Positions 8,659 through 16,137 of a stretch of 64,000 bases of DNA are shown here, one piece after another. This DNA is from Polyangium sp. y55x31 (GTDB taxonomy: Bacteria > Myxococcota_A > Polyangia > Polyangiales > Polyangiaceae): contig NZ_JARZHG010000027.1 of assembly GCF_029946505.1 (NCBI RefSeq), forward strand, positions 91,908 to 155,907, read 5' to 3'. The notes below the pieces were generated by a model. That model was given only the letters and a program-made list of their open reading frames with translations, ran no database searches and had not been told where the DNA came from. Positions within the stretch are counted from its first letter, which is position 1. Each line of letters starts with the position of its first letter. The position numbers and the translations under genes are program-made.

Positions 8659-9672
8659 TCAGAGCCAGCCCTGATCCCGGTAAAACCTCACCGCATCCGC
8701 GAGCGACACGTCGAGCGGCCGCGACGTATACCCGAGCTCCCGCTCCGCCCGCGCCGACGACAAACGCACCCGAAGCGTGCTTTGCAGCGCCATTTCGTGG
8801 CTCAGCATCGGCGGCCGGCCCGTCAGGTGCGACGCACGTTCCATCAAGAACGACAAACCCATCACCGCCCGATCCGGCAGCGTGAAGCGTGGAGCCTTTC
8901 CGCCGGCCGCCGCCGCGATCCGCGTGAGCAGCGCGCGCACCGAGAGCGCCTCGCCTCCGAGGATGTAATGCCGCCCGGAGCTTCCCCGCTCGGCGGCCGC
9001 GAGATGGGCCGTGGCCACGTCGCGCACGTCGCACGTCGTCCGGATCCCGTTTGGCGCGGCGATCGTCGTGCCCTTCCGTGTCGCCGAGAAAAGCGGCAGC
9101 ACGTTTCGTTTCCAGTCCCCCGGGCCGAACACCGCCACCGGATGCGTGATCACCACGAAGAGCCCCTCGCGCCCCGCCCGCTCCACCTCCTGCTCCGCCT
9201 GCCATTTCGTGTGCGGATAGACCATCTGGAGCGGCGCGAAATTGTACGGGCTCGTCTCGTCCACCGTGACGATTGCCTCGGTTGGTGGATACGGCTTTCC
9301 AATCGTCGAGCCCGTCGACGTGAACACGAACCGTTCGATCCCCGCGCCACGCGCCGCCGCGAGCATGTTCCGCGTACCCGCGACGTTCGTCCGCTCGATC
9401 TCCGCCCATTTCGCGCGCCACATCCGCACGTCGGCGGCGACGTGATACACGACCGCCGCGCCGCGCATGGCCTCGGTGAGCGTCTCCACGTCGTCGAGAT
9501 CCCCGCGCACGATTTCGAGGTCCGCCCGCGGCAGGTCTCCCGGGAGCGACCCGCTCCGCGACAGCGCGACCACGTGGTGACCCGTTTCGAGGAGCTGCCG
9601 GATGATTTCCCAGCCGAGAAACCCCGTCCCGCCCGTCACGAATGCCGTCTTCCGCCGCGGAATCGTGTTCAT
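8659..9672 (-). CDS. NAD(P)-dependent epimerase/dehydratase (extended SDR)
   Basis: The protein has 337 residues. The N-terminal dinucleotide-binding motif TGGTGFLG lies at residues 13-20, the active-site Tyr and Lys are in YPHTKWQAE, and the catalytic Ser/Thr region is FTSTGSTIG. It resembles hopanoid-associated sugar epimerases and dihydroflavonol reductase-like SDRs more than UDP-galactose epimerase. The substrate is unknown. Its ATG overlaps the stop codon of the STAS-like gene upstream (ATGA), so it is the last gene of a translationally coupled operon with two STAS-like proteins, a HAD phosphatase and an intramembrane protease. Confidence 0.88.
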   Translation of the reverse strand: MNTIPRRKTAFVTGGTGFLGWEIIRQLLETGHHVVALSRSGSLPGDLPRADLEIVRGDLDDVETLTEAMRGAAVVYHVAADVRMWRAKWAEIERTNVAGTRNMLAAARGAGIERFVFTSTGSTIGKPYPPTEAIVTVDETSPYNFAPLQMVYPHTKWQAEQEVERAGREGLFVVITHPVAVFGPGDWKRNVLPLFSATRKGTTIAAPNGIRTTCDVRDVATAHLAAAERGSSGRHYILGGEALSVRALLTRIAAAAGGKAPRFTLPDRAVMGLSFLMERASHLTGRPPMLSHEMALQSTLRVRLSSARAERELGYTSRPLDVSLADAVRFYRDQGWL

Positions 9673-10106
9673 GTTCGTTTCCTTCGCCGGGGCAGCCGCG
9701 GACGGTTCATGTAGGCGCGCGCCTCGGCCTCGGTCTCGAAAAACTGGATCTCCATGTCGGGCGACGCCGTCCCCATGAACCGCGCCGCCCGCACGACCAT
9801 CTCGGTCACGACCCGGATCGTGAAGCTCGCGCCGACGCAGAGGTGGGTCATCGCGTTCTTGATGTGCGTCCCCTGCAGCGCCCGTCGCGCCTCGATCGTC
9901 GCCCCGGTGACCGTGGAGAGGTCACAGAGCACGAACACGTGGTCTTTCTCCGCGCACCATTCCGCCTGGAATGCGAGCAGCGCTTCGAGCGACGGACCGT
10001 CGATCTCCCCCGAGAGGCGCATGGCGAAGATGTTCGGCGCCTCGATCCACGCGACTTGTTTTCCGAATTGCCGCCGCTCTCCCGGCGTCGGTCCCGCCAT
10101 CGTCAT
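9669..10106 (-). CDS. Small STAS-like domain protein (paralogue 1)
   Basis: The protein has 145 residues from ATG 10106. It has the alternating beta/alpha pattern of STAS/SpoIIAA-like proteins: MRLSGEIDGPSLEALLAF, VFVLCDLSTVTGAT and a later GASFTIRVVTEMVVRAARF. The tail is basic (PRLPRRRKRT). It shares with the next gene upstream the order of strands, the EARR after the second strand, the GASFT(I/A)R motif and the FFE-x-E-x-EARA ending, so the two are tandem duplicates. There is no evident nucleotide-binding or catalytic motif. A role as a non-enzymatic regulator or partner protein is inferred from fold alone. Confidence 0.75.
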   Translation of the reverse strand: MTMAGPTPGERRQFGKQVAWIEAPNIFAMRLSGEIDGPSLEALLAFQAEWCAEKDHVFVLCDLSTVTGATIEARRALQGTHIKNAMTHLCVGASFTIRVVTEMVVRAARFMGTASPDMEIQFFETEAEARAYMNRPRLPRRRKRT

Positions 10107-10119
10107 TCCCCTCCGCGCC

Positions 10120-10542
10120 TCACGGGACGAGCGCGCGCAGGTCCTTGCGCCGCTCGGCGAGCCACGCCCGCGCCTCCCCCTCCGATTCGAAAAAACCAAA
10201 ATCGACGTGCCGCTTCGTGAGCAGACGGCCGGCCGTCAAGACCATGTTCGCGAGCGTCCTCGCGGTGAAGCTCGCTCCCAGAATGGCGACCGCGCCCGGC
10301 GCTTTTCGTCCCCGGTTCCACGTGACCATTTCCCGTCGCGCCTCGGTGGTGATCGTGCCGGCCTGCCCCACGTGGATCAGGATGAGCCGGTAGCCGTGGC
10401 GTTTTTCCAGGTCCCCGCGGAGGAACTGCATGTACCGCTCGACCTGCAAGTCGTATTCGCCGCGCAGCGACACGACGAGCAGATCGCCCTCCTCGTGGAC
10501 CTCGACGGTCGTGGGTTTGTCCGGGCAGTCCACGTCGACCAC
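10120..10542 (-). CDS. Small STAS-like domain protein (paralogue 2)
   Basis: The protein has 140 residues. The start chosen is GTG at 10542, one base after the stop of the HAD gene; a GTG nine bases further in (10533) also has a GAGGTGG in front and cannot be excluded. The region VSLRGEYDLQVERYMQFL is followed by LILIHVGQAGTITTEARRE, GASFTARTLANMVLTAGR and FGFFESEGEARAW, matching the neighbouring paralogue segment by segment. The gap to paralogue 1 is 13 bases, so the two are made from one mRNA and may form a heterodimer. Function is unknown. Confidence 0.75.
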   Translation of the reverse strand: MVDVDCPDKPTTVEVHEEGDLLVVSLRGEYDLQVERYMQFLRGDLEKRHGYRLILIHVGQAGTITTEARREMVTWNRGRKAPGAVAILGASFTARTLANMVLTAGRLLTKRHVDFGFFESEGEARAWLAERRKDLRALVP

Positions 10543-10543
10543 C

Positions 10544-11209
10544 TCACCACCTCTCGATGCGCCATCCGCGCTGCCGGGCGAGGCGTTCGAGCCGCGGATC
10601 GGGGTTCACGGCGACAGGCTCCGCGACCCGTTCGAGCAGGGGCACGTCGGTCACGCTGTCCGAATAAAACGTCGCGTCTTCGAGGACGAACCCGAGCCGC
10701 TCCGCGAACTTCTCCGCGCGCCGCACCTTCCCCGTCCCGAGGCAAATCGGCCGCTCCGCGCGACCCGTGAAATGGCCACGCGCGTCGATCTCGAGCTCCG
10801 TCCCCACGACGTGCTCGATCTCGAGTCGCTGCGCCAGCGGCCACGCGGCGTATTTCGTCGCGCCCGTGACGATTGCGCAGACGTCGCCCGCCTCCTTGTG
10901 CCGCTTCACCGCGCGCCGCCCCGCATCGGCGATGTGCCGCTCCACGTATTTGCCGAACCAGTCTTCGCAGCGCGTGACGAGTTGACTCTCGGGCGTACCC
11001 GAGAGCGGCGCGAGCGCCCTCTCGGCCATGCTCTCGGCGTTCAGCAAGCCGAGCGTGTATTGCCCGACCCAGTAAAACGTCTTCAGGAGATCGAACGTCG
11101 ACGCTTCCCCGATGTCGCGCAGATACCGCACGTAGAGGCTCGCGGTCTCCTTGCGCACGAGCGTGCGATCCATGTCGAAGAGCGCCGCGCGGCGCTTCGG
11201 CGCGCTCAT
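10544..11209 (-). CDS. HAD-IB family phosphatase (SerB-like)
   Basis: The protein has 221 residues. Motif I is FDMDRTLV (nucleophile Asp near residue 12), motif II is IVTGAT, the motif III Lys is in LGTGKVRRA, and motif IV is FYSDSVTDVPLLE. The helical cap between motifs I and II places it with subfamily IB, which includes phosphoserine phosphatase and phospholipid-linked phosphatases. Its ATG overlaps the stop of the upstream intramembrane protease gene (ATGA). Given the membrane protease and SDR in the same operon, a lipid or cell-envelope phosphate substrate is plausible but is inference. Confidence 0.88.
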   Translation of the reverse strand: MSAPKRRAALFDMDRTLVRKETASLYVRYLRDIGEASTFDLLKTFYWVGQYTLGLLNAESMAERALAPLSGTPESQLVTRCEDWFGKYVERHIADAGRRAVKRHKEAGDVCAIVTGATKYAAWPLAQRLEIEHVVGTELEIDARGHFTGRAERPICLGTGKVRRAEKFAERLGFVLEDATFYSDSVTDVPLLERVAEPVAVNPDPRLERLARQRGWRIERW

Positions 11210-12066
11210 CGCGAGAACCCGTAGCCGCGCTGGAGCGTCGCCGAGAAGATGTTGCAGAGCGCGTGAAAGACGACGCCCGCGCCGACGCCGCCCGTCCGCG
11301 CGCGCAGCCAGCCGAAGACGAGCGACGGGAAAAACACGGCGAGCCGATCCACGCTCGGCACGGTCAAGAAATGCCCAATCGCGAAGATCGCCGACGAGAC
11401 GATGACGCCCGGGCCGAGATCCGCGCCGAACACGCGCCACCGGGGCGCCCACGCCGCGTCGAGCCGGGTCTGGAGGTATCCCCGGAAAAACGCCTCCTCG
11501 GGGAGCGCCACGGCCAGAAAATGCCCGGAAATCTCGTTCCACGGCGACTCGAAGCCCCGGAGCACGAAGGGCATCTTCACGCGCCAGAACAGCTTGAAGC
11601 CGAACCAGAACGGCGGAAAAATGATCGCCGCGAAGAGGAGCACCCAGAGCGAGGCCTTTGCCGCGTCGCGGAGCAGCCTGCGCCGATCGAGCGGCAGCGG
11701 CTCGAGCAGGCCCCCGAGCGAGAGCCCGTGCGCGCGGATCACGTGCTCGTCTCCGCGCAGCACGAGCGCCCACGTGACCGCGAGGAACGCGAGCCCCACG
11801 GCCGTGCCCGCGTGATCCTTGGGCGCGAAGTAGGAGAGCGCGGTCACGAGGATCGTCGTGGCGAGCGCGACGAGGAGTGGGCGGCGCGCGTTCGGCGCCT
11901 CGGGAACGACCTCGGCGGACGCGGCGGACGCGGCGGGCGCGGGGCTCTCGGCGCCGAGGCCCGGGGCGGGCGGCTCGGGGGTGTCGAGGGGAGCCGGGGG
12001 TTCGGGGGCGTAACTCGGCTCGTCCGAGCGTAGACCCTGAGCATTGGAAGGACGATCCGGGAGCAC
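11206..12066 (-). CDS. CPBP-family glutamic intramembrane protease
   Basis: The protein has 286 residues from GTG 12066. A Pro/Ala-rich cytoplasmic segment of about 60 residues comes first, then roughly seven membrane helices. Motif 1 is PEEAFFRGYLQ (Glu190, Glu191, Arg195), motif 2 is IFAIGHFLT (His232), and motif 3 is FHALCN (His268, Asn272). These are the conserved residues of the CAAX protease/bacteriocin-processing group. Myxobacteria use related enzymes (MrtX/MrtC/MrtP, the myxosortases) on MYXO-CTERM proteins. Whether this is one cannot be decided, and no such tail is seen on proteins of this window. There is no Shine-Dalgarno; TATCCT lies nine bases before the GTG. It is the first gene of the five-gene operon. 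Confidence 0.87.
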   Translation of the reverse strand: MLPDRPSNAQGLRSDEPSYAPEPPAPLDTPEPPAPGLGAESPAPAASAASAEVVPEAPNARRPLLVALATTILVTALSYFAPKDHAGTAVGLAFLAVTWALVLRGDEHVIRAHGLSLGGLLEPLPLDRRRLLRDAAKASLWVLLFAAIIFPPFWFGFKLFWRVKMPFVLRGFESPWNEISGHFLAVALPEEAFFRGYLQTRLDAAWAPRWRVFGADLGPGVIVSSAIFAIGHFLTVPSVDRLAVFFPSLVFGWLRARTGGVGAGVVFHALCNIFSATLQRGYGFSR

Positions 12067-12179
12067 GCGCGGGCGAGGATAGCCTCGTCTGGTCGGCGGC
12101 GCGAGCCCGTGGTCGTGGGGTGGTCCGGGAAGATCTTCGATTTTCTGGCCTTCCTGGGGACGGCGGGTACAGTCGGCTC

Positions 12180-13445
12180 GTGGTGCTCGGTTCGCTTCTC
12201 CGCTCCCTGGCCCCGTCCTGCCTCGCGGCGCTCACGTTCGGCGCGGGCATGCTCTGCGCCCGCCCGGCGAGCGCGGTCTCGCCGTTCCTCGTGACGCCCG
12301 AGGCCTCCGTGGTCGAGGCGAGCCCGGCGTATCGATACGCGAACATGACGGACGACGAGGCGTTCGCCGAGCTCGACCGCCGGAGCCTGCCGTACGTGCG
12401 CATCGACCCCGTGCCCGGCGTACGCGCGCCGATCCGGCTCACGGGGCGGCTGCACGGCGTGTTGATCCATTCGGCGCTGCCGGAGGAGCAACGGCCGACG
12501 TCGATGTTCGAGATCCTCGACGCGCGGCTGGCCCTCGCGCTCGACGATTTTACCGCGGTCCTCGAACGTCACGAGATCGACGAGCTCGTCCACTACACGA
12601 TGTACCGGCCGAACGTGCCCCGCGAGATGCCCGCGCCGGTGGCGGTGAAAAAGGAGTCGGCGAAGAAGGAAGCGCCGAAGAAGGAGACGGCGAAGAAAGA
12701 GGCGCCGAAAGCGGACGCGCCGAAAACGGACGCGCCAAAAGCGGACGCGCCAAAAGCGGACGCGCCAAAAGCGGACGCGCCAAAAGCGGACGCGCCGAAA
12801 ACGGACGCGCCGAAAGCGGGCTCGAAGCTCCCGCAGGCGAATACGGCGAAGGCGTCGGGCCTCGGCAAGGGCGCGCTCGGGGCCAAGCATTCCCACGACG
12901 GCGCGGCGAAGGGCACGAAACACAAGGCGCCGGCCGCGGTTCAGGCCAAGCCGCGCGAGATGGTGCCGGCGAGCGAAAAGCCGAAGACCGCGCAGCGGCC
13001 CGCGCCGAAGGCCGCGTCGCAGCATGCGCCGGCGAAGGCCGAGGCCAAAGCGGCGCCGGCGAAGGCGGAGGCGCAAGCGGCTCCCGCGAAGACCGAGACG
13101 CAGGCGCACACGGCGCCGGCGAAGACCGTGCACCACCCGCGCTGGGCCCCGCCGGGCACGCGTCATCCTGCGGGGCTCGCGATCGACGTCGGCCGATTGC
13201 GCAAGAAGGACGGCACCTGGATCAGCGTCCTCGACCATTTCCACGGCAAGATCGGCGAAAAGACCTGCGGCGACGGCGCCCGGAAGCCCGAGCAACCCGT
13301 CGCGCAGGAGCTCCGCGCCATCGTGTGCGAATCGCAGGACGCGGGCATCTTCACGTACGTGCTCTCGCCGAATTACAACACCGACCACGCCGACCATTTC
13401 CACATGGAGATCAAGCCCGGCGTGCGGTGGTTCCTCGTGCACTGA
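12180..13445 (+). CDS. Extensin-like, M15-type peptidoglycan hydrolase with K/A/P-rich linker
   Basis: The protein has about 421 residues from GTG 12180; GTG 12183 is an equal choice. A signal peptide ends at PASA near residue 32. Residues 35-155 form a small domain. From about 155 to 320 the chain is Lys/Ala/Pro-rich, including eight KADAP-type pentapeptide repeats. The last 100 residues form the extensin-like (PF06904) domain related to D-Ala-D-Ala carboxypeptidases: HPAGLAIDVG carries the first His/Asp ligands, Cys residues flank a loop, and TDHADHFHMEIKPG supplies the HxH-type end. Linker plus C-terminal enzyme suggests a cell-wall-bound periplasmic enzyme. TACAGT lies six bases before the GTG and there is no Shine-Dalgarno. 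Confidence 0.82.
   Translation: MVLGSLLRSLAPSCLAALTFGAGMLCARPASAVSPFLVTPEASVVEASPAYRYANMTDDEAFAELDRRSLPYVRIDPVPGVRAPIRLTGRLHGVLIHSALPEEQRPTSMFEILDARLALALDDFTAVLERHEIDELVHYTMYRPNVPREMPAPVAVKKESAKKEAPKKETAKKEAPKADAPKTDAPKADAPKADAPKADAPKADAPKTDAPKAGSKLPQANTAKASGLGKGALGAKHSHDGAAKGTKHKAPAAVQAKPREMVPASEKPKTAQRPAPKAASQHAPAKAEAKAAPAKAEAQAAPAKTETQAHTAPAKTVHHPRWAPPGTRHPAGLAIDVGRLRKKDGTWISVLDHFHGKIGEKTCGDGARKPEQPVAQELRAIVCESQDAGIFTYVLSPNYNTDHADHFHMEIKPGVRWFLVH
12702..12821 (+). repeat. Eight 15-bp tandem repeats encoding APKAD-type pentapeptides
   Basis: The unit is GCGCC(A/G)AAA(A/G)CGGAC. Units 3-6 are identical, while the outer units differ at one or two positions and the last ends in GGGC. It lies inside the extensin-like gene and keeps the frame, so copy-number changes would only lengthen or shorten the linker. 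Confidence 0.9.
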
Positions 13446-13452
13446 GCGGCGC

Positions 13453-13977
13453 TTATGGCAGCGCTTTGAGCGGCGACAGGACCCCGTATTCGAGGTCGAT
13501 GGGCAGCTTGAGCGTGCCGGCGAGGACCATCTCGACGCGGGGGAGCGGGCCGTCCGTGAGGGCCGCGAACGGGATATCGAGCTGGAACGTGAGCGAGGCG
13601 AAGCCAATCGACACGAAAGGCGCGATGTGCGCGCCGACGAACGCGGCCTGCTCGGAGGTAGCGCTCTCGAACGTGGCCCCGATTTCGGCGCCGAAGATCG
13701 ATGTATTGATCTGCGGGCCGAACGAGACCCGCGCGCGCTCGAAGCCCACGGCGCTCGCCTGCACGAAGCCCCCGTATCCGAGGCCTCGGCCGGACGCATT
13801 CGGGTAATGTACGAACGTGACTTCGCCACCGAGGAGCCCGAGCGTGGGCTGCTCGGGGCCGAACACGACGCCGCCCATCGGCCCGACCGCAAAAACGTTC
13901 CATCCATCGGCGAAGCTCGGGTTCGTGTACACGAGCAACACGAGGGCGACGGCGAGCGAGGAGATCCAGCGACGCAT
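13453..13977 (-). CDS. Secreted small beta-rich protein, unknown function
   Basis: The protein has 174 residues with a signal peptide cleaved after PSFA (residue 23). The mature part is rich in Gly and aromatic residues with alternating hydrophobic positions: GPMGGVVFGP, GYGGFVQASAVGF, VSFGPQINTSIFGAEIG and IGFASLTFQLDIPF. This suggests a small outer-membrane beta-barrel or a beta-sandwich. There are no Cys residues and no catalytic motif. The gene converges with the extensin-like gene, seven bases apart, and is divergent from the Rpn-type gene. The only other clue is the exported, barrel-like composition. Confidence 0.68.
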   Translation of the reverse strand: MRRWISSLAVALVLLVYTNPSFADGWNVFAVGPMGGVVFGPEQPTLGLLGGEVTFVHYPNASGRGLGYGGFVQASAVGFERARVSFGPQINTSIFGAEIGATFESATSEQAAFVGAHIAPFVSIGFASLTFQLDIPFAALTDGPLPRVEMVLAGTLKLPIDLEYGVLSPLKALP

Positions 13978-14072
13978 GAACGGGGGAGCGTGGTGGGGCG
14001 CCCGGGCCGCGTCAATCGAATCCGGCTCCGCGAGGGAAGGTTTTACCGTGCGTCCTTGGGCAAACCTTTCCC

Positions 14073-14102
14073 TTGACGAACCTCGAAACGCCGACGTAGA
14101 AC
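14073..14102 (+). promoter_or_regulatory. Sigma-70-type promoter TTGACG-N18-TAGAAC, placed for a leaderless transcript
   Basis: The -35 box TTGACG at 14073-14078 and the -10 box TAGAAC at 14097-14102 are separated by 18 bases. Six bases separate the -10 box from the GTG start at 14109, so the predicted transcription start coincides with the start codon. There is no Shine-Dalgarno. This is the clearest case in the window of a two-box promoter giving a leaderless mRNA. Confidence 0.55.
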
Positions 14103-14108
14103 GCGCCG

Positions 14109-15053
14109 GTGCCCTCCCTGTCGCACGAAGCGCTCGTCGAGCTGTTCCGCAACCGCCCGGTGCTGGCGGCGGAGATCCTGCGCGAAGCGTTCGACGTGAC
14201 GCTGCCGAGTTTTACCGAAGCGCGCATCGAATCCGCAGATCTCGGCGACGTCATCCCTCGGGAACTCCGCGCCGACCTGCTCGTGCTCCTGCTCGATGGC
14301 AGGCCTGTCCTCGCCATCATCGTCGAGGCGCAGCTCCACCATCCCAAGCAGGAAAAGTCATTCGCGTGGCCTGCCTACCTGGTCGGCGCACGCGCGCGCT
14401 ACAGGTGCCCGGCGTGCCTGCTCCTCGTCACGCCCGACGCCGCGCTCGCGGCGCGCCTGGCCGAACCAATCGTGCTCGGCCCTGGCCAGGCCGTGATCAC
14501 GCCGTTTGTCCTGGGACCCGCGGGCGTCCCGGTCGTGGCGGACATCGCGGAGGCGCAGAGAAGGCCGGAGCTCGCGGTTCTGTCGGCGATGGCACACGGG
14601 CGGACGGAAACGGCGTTCGAGGTGGCCGTGGCTGCATTGACGGCGAGTGTGGGCATCGAGGACACGGCGACCCGTGCGCTCTACATGGATCTCGTGCTAA
14701 TCTCGGTGAACGCGGCAACACGAAGCGCCCTGGAGGCTGTCATGAGCATCAAGGATTACGAGTACCAGAGCGAGTTCGCGCGTACGTACTTCCAGCAGGG
14801 GCTCGAGCAGGGCATCGAGCAGGGCATCGAGCAGGGCATCGAGCAGGGCATCGCGAAGGGGCGTCTGGACGGTGAGTTGCGGCCGCTCGTACGCCAGTTC
14901 GAACGCCGGCTCGCGCGGGCCTTGACCGACGCCGAGCGGGCTCGGCTCACCGAGCGCGTCCGTACGCAGGGCGCCGAGCGTGTCGGGGACCTGGTGCTCG
15001 ATCTCTCCACCCAAGACCTCGCCACCTGGCTCGCCACGACGAACGGGCACTGA
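14109..15053 (+). CDS. Rpn/PD-(D/E)XK-type nuclease-family protein
   Basis: The protein has 314 residues from GTG 14109. The N-terminal 130 residues contain ADLLVLLLDGRPVLAIIVE and AQLHHPKQEKSFAWPAY, matching the D...ExQ core of the PD-(D/E)XK fold used by Rpn and related putative-transposase proteins (Asp, then Glu-x-Gln). The middle region is helical. Residues about 232-250 are a run of EQGI repeats, the Gly-spaced helix typical of this group. A basic, charged C-terminus follows. In E. coli, Rpn proteins nick DNA and promote RecA-independent recombination; here activity is inferred. There are no terminal repeats or neighbouring transposition genes, so it is a stand-alone gene. Confidence 0.72.
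   Translation: MPSLSHEALVELFRNRPVLAAEILREAFDVTLPSFTEARIESADLGDVIPRELRADLLVLLLDGRPVLAIIVEAQLHHPKQEKSFAWPAYLVGARARYRCPACLLLVTPDAALAARLAEPIVLGPGQAVITPFVLGPAGVPVVADIAEAQRRPELAVLSAMAHGRTETAFEVAVAALTASVGIEDTATRALYMDLVLISVNAATRSALEAVMSIKDYEYQSEFARTYFQQGLEQGIEQGIEQGIEQGIAKGRLDGELRPLVRQFERRLARALTDAERARLTERVRTQGAERVGDLVLDLSTQDLATWLATTNGH
14805..14852 (+). repeat. Four perfect 12-bp tandem repeats GAGCAGGGCATC
   Basis: Four identical in-frame copies encode EQGI units in the Rpn-type protein. The heptad-like Gly spacing is a family feature, and perfect identity at the DNA level suggests recent slippage expansion. Confidence 0.92.
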
Positions 15054-15237
15054 GTTTGCCCAAGGACACCCCCCACTGGATCTCCGTCCAGCGCGCCCGC
15101 CGAGCGCGCCCGCCGCAACCCTGAACGCCCGTCCTCCCATTACGATTTTTTCGTCCCGGCACGCAACTGCCGCCCCCTTCCGGTCGACATGAGGGCGTGG
15201 GGGTCATCTCGGACGAACCCCCTGGGAGGACGAACTC

Positions 15238-16137
15238 ATGCTCATCGACGTCGCAGCGCTTCCGACCGATCCGCTCGTGGGGACCCGTTATCGTGTCGTT
15301 CGTTTGATCGGCGGCGGCTCGTCCGCCGACGTGTACGAGGCCGCCGGCCCTTCCGGCGAGCTCTTCGCCATCAAGGTGCTCCGCCACGAATTGCGCGATT
15401 CGCAGGAGGCCGCCGCGCGCCTCCTCCAGGAAGGGCGCCTGCTCGCCTCGCTCCGCCACCCGAACCTCGTCCCCCTGCGCGAAATGGGAATGACCCGGGA
15501 CGGTCGTCCTTTCCTCGCCATGCCCCGCCTCGCCGGCGAGACCCTTCGTGAAACCCGCCTCCGAAAAGGCGCCCTCGCGCCGTCGTTCGCCGCGTCCCTC
15601 GTCGCCGGCGCGCTCGATGGATTGCACGCCGCGCACCGGCAGGGCGTCGTGCATCGCGACGTCAAACCCGGCAACATCTTCCTCGTCGCCGCGAATGCCG
15701 GGCCTCCGCGCCCGGCGATGATCGACTTCGGCATTGCCAAGGTCTCCGGCGCCGCGGCGTTTCGCACCACGGAGCAAGAGGTCGTCCTCGGCACGCCCCG
15801 CTACCTCGCCCCCGAGCAGATCCTCGGCGGGCGTGTCGATGCCCGCACCGACGTGTATGCCATGGGCCTCGTCCTCTTCGAATGCATCGCCGCCCGTGGC
15901 CCCTTCGATCTCCTCGCCGGATCCGATTTCCTCACCCTCATGCGCGCTCACCTCGGCCTCGCCCCGCGCCGCCTCGACGACGTCGCCGACGCGCCGCCCG
16001 CCCTCGCCCGTGTCGTCGCGCGCGCCCTCGAAAAGAAGCCCGCGCGACGTTATCCCACGGCCGCCGCCTTTGCCGCTGCGATTCGCGGCGCCGTCGCGCC
16101 CGAGGCCTTCTCCGGTGCCGAGCGGAGGGCGTCGTGA
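15238..16137 (+). CDS. Ser/Thr protein kinase, soluble
   Basis: The protein has 299 residues and starts at ATG after GGGAGG. It is a kinase domain alone: Gly-rich loop IGGGSSADVYEA, catalytic Lys46 in FAIKVLRH, HRDVKPGN (Asp141), DFG at 163-165, and GTPRYLAPEQ. There is no membrane segment or sensor domain. All catalytic residues are present, so it should be active. Its stop codon overlaps the GTG of the next kinase gene (GTGA), so the two kinases are translationally coupled and probably act in the same pathway. Substrates are unknown. Confidence 0.93.
   Translation: MLIDVAALPTDPLVGTRYRVVRLIGGGSSADVYEAAGPSGELFAIKVLRHELRDSQEAAARLLQEGRLLASLRHPNLVPLREMGMTRDGRPFLAMPRLAGETLRETRLRKGALAPSFAASLVAGALDGLHAAHRQGVVHRDVKPGNIFLVAANAGPPRPAMIDFGIAKVSGAAAFRTTEQEVVLGTPRYLAPEQILGGRVDARTDVYAMGLVLFECIAARGPFDLLAGSDFLTLMRAHLGLAPRRLDDVADAPPALARVVARALEKKPARRYPTAAAFAAAIRGAVAPEAFSGAERRAS

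Noticed and set aside
11206..12066. Myxosortase assignment for the intramembrane protease
   Set aside because: No protein in the window has a Cys-plus-helix-plus-Arg MYXO-CTERM tail, and the general motifs do not separate the subfamilies.
12702..14852. Tandem repeats considered as CRISPR or minisatellite
   Set aside because: The 15-base and 12-base units have no spacers, keep the reading frame and encode regular peptides.
14109..15053. Rpn-type gene considered as part of an insertion sequence
   Set aside because: No terminal inverted repeats, target duplication or second transposition gene is visible around it.
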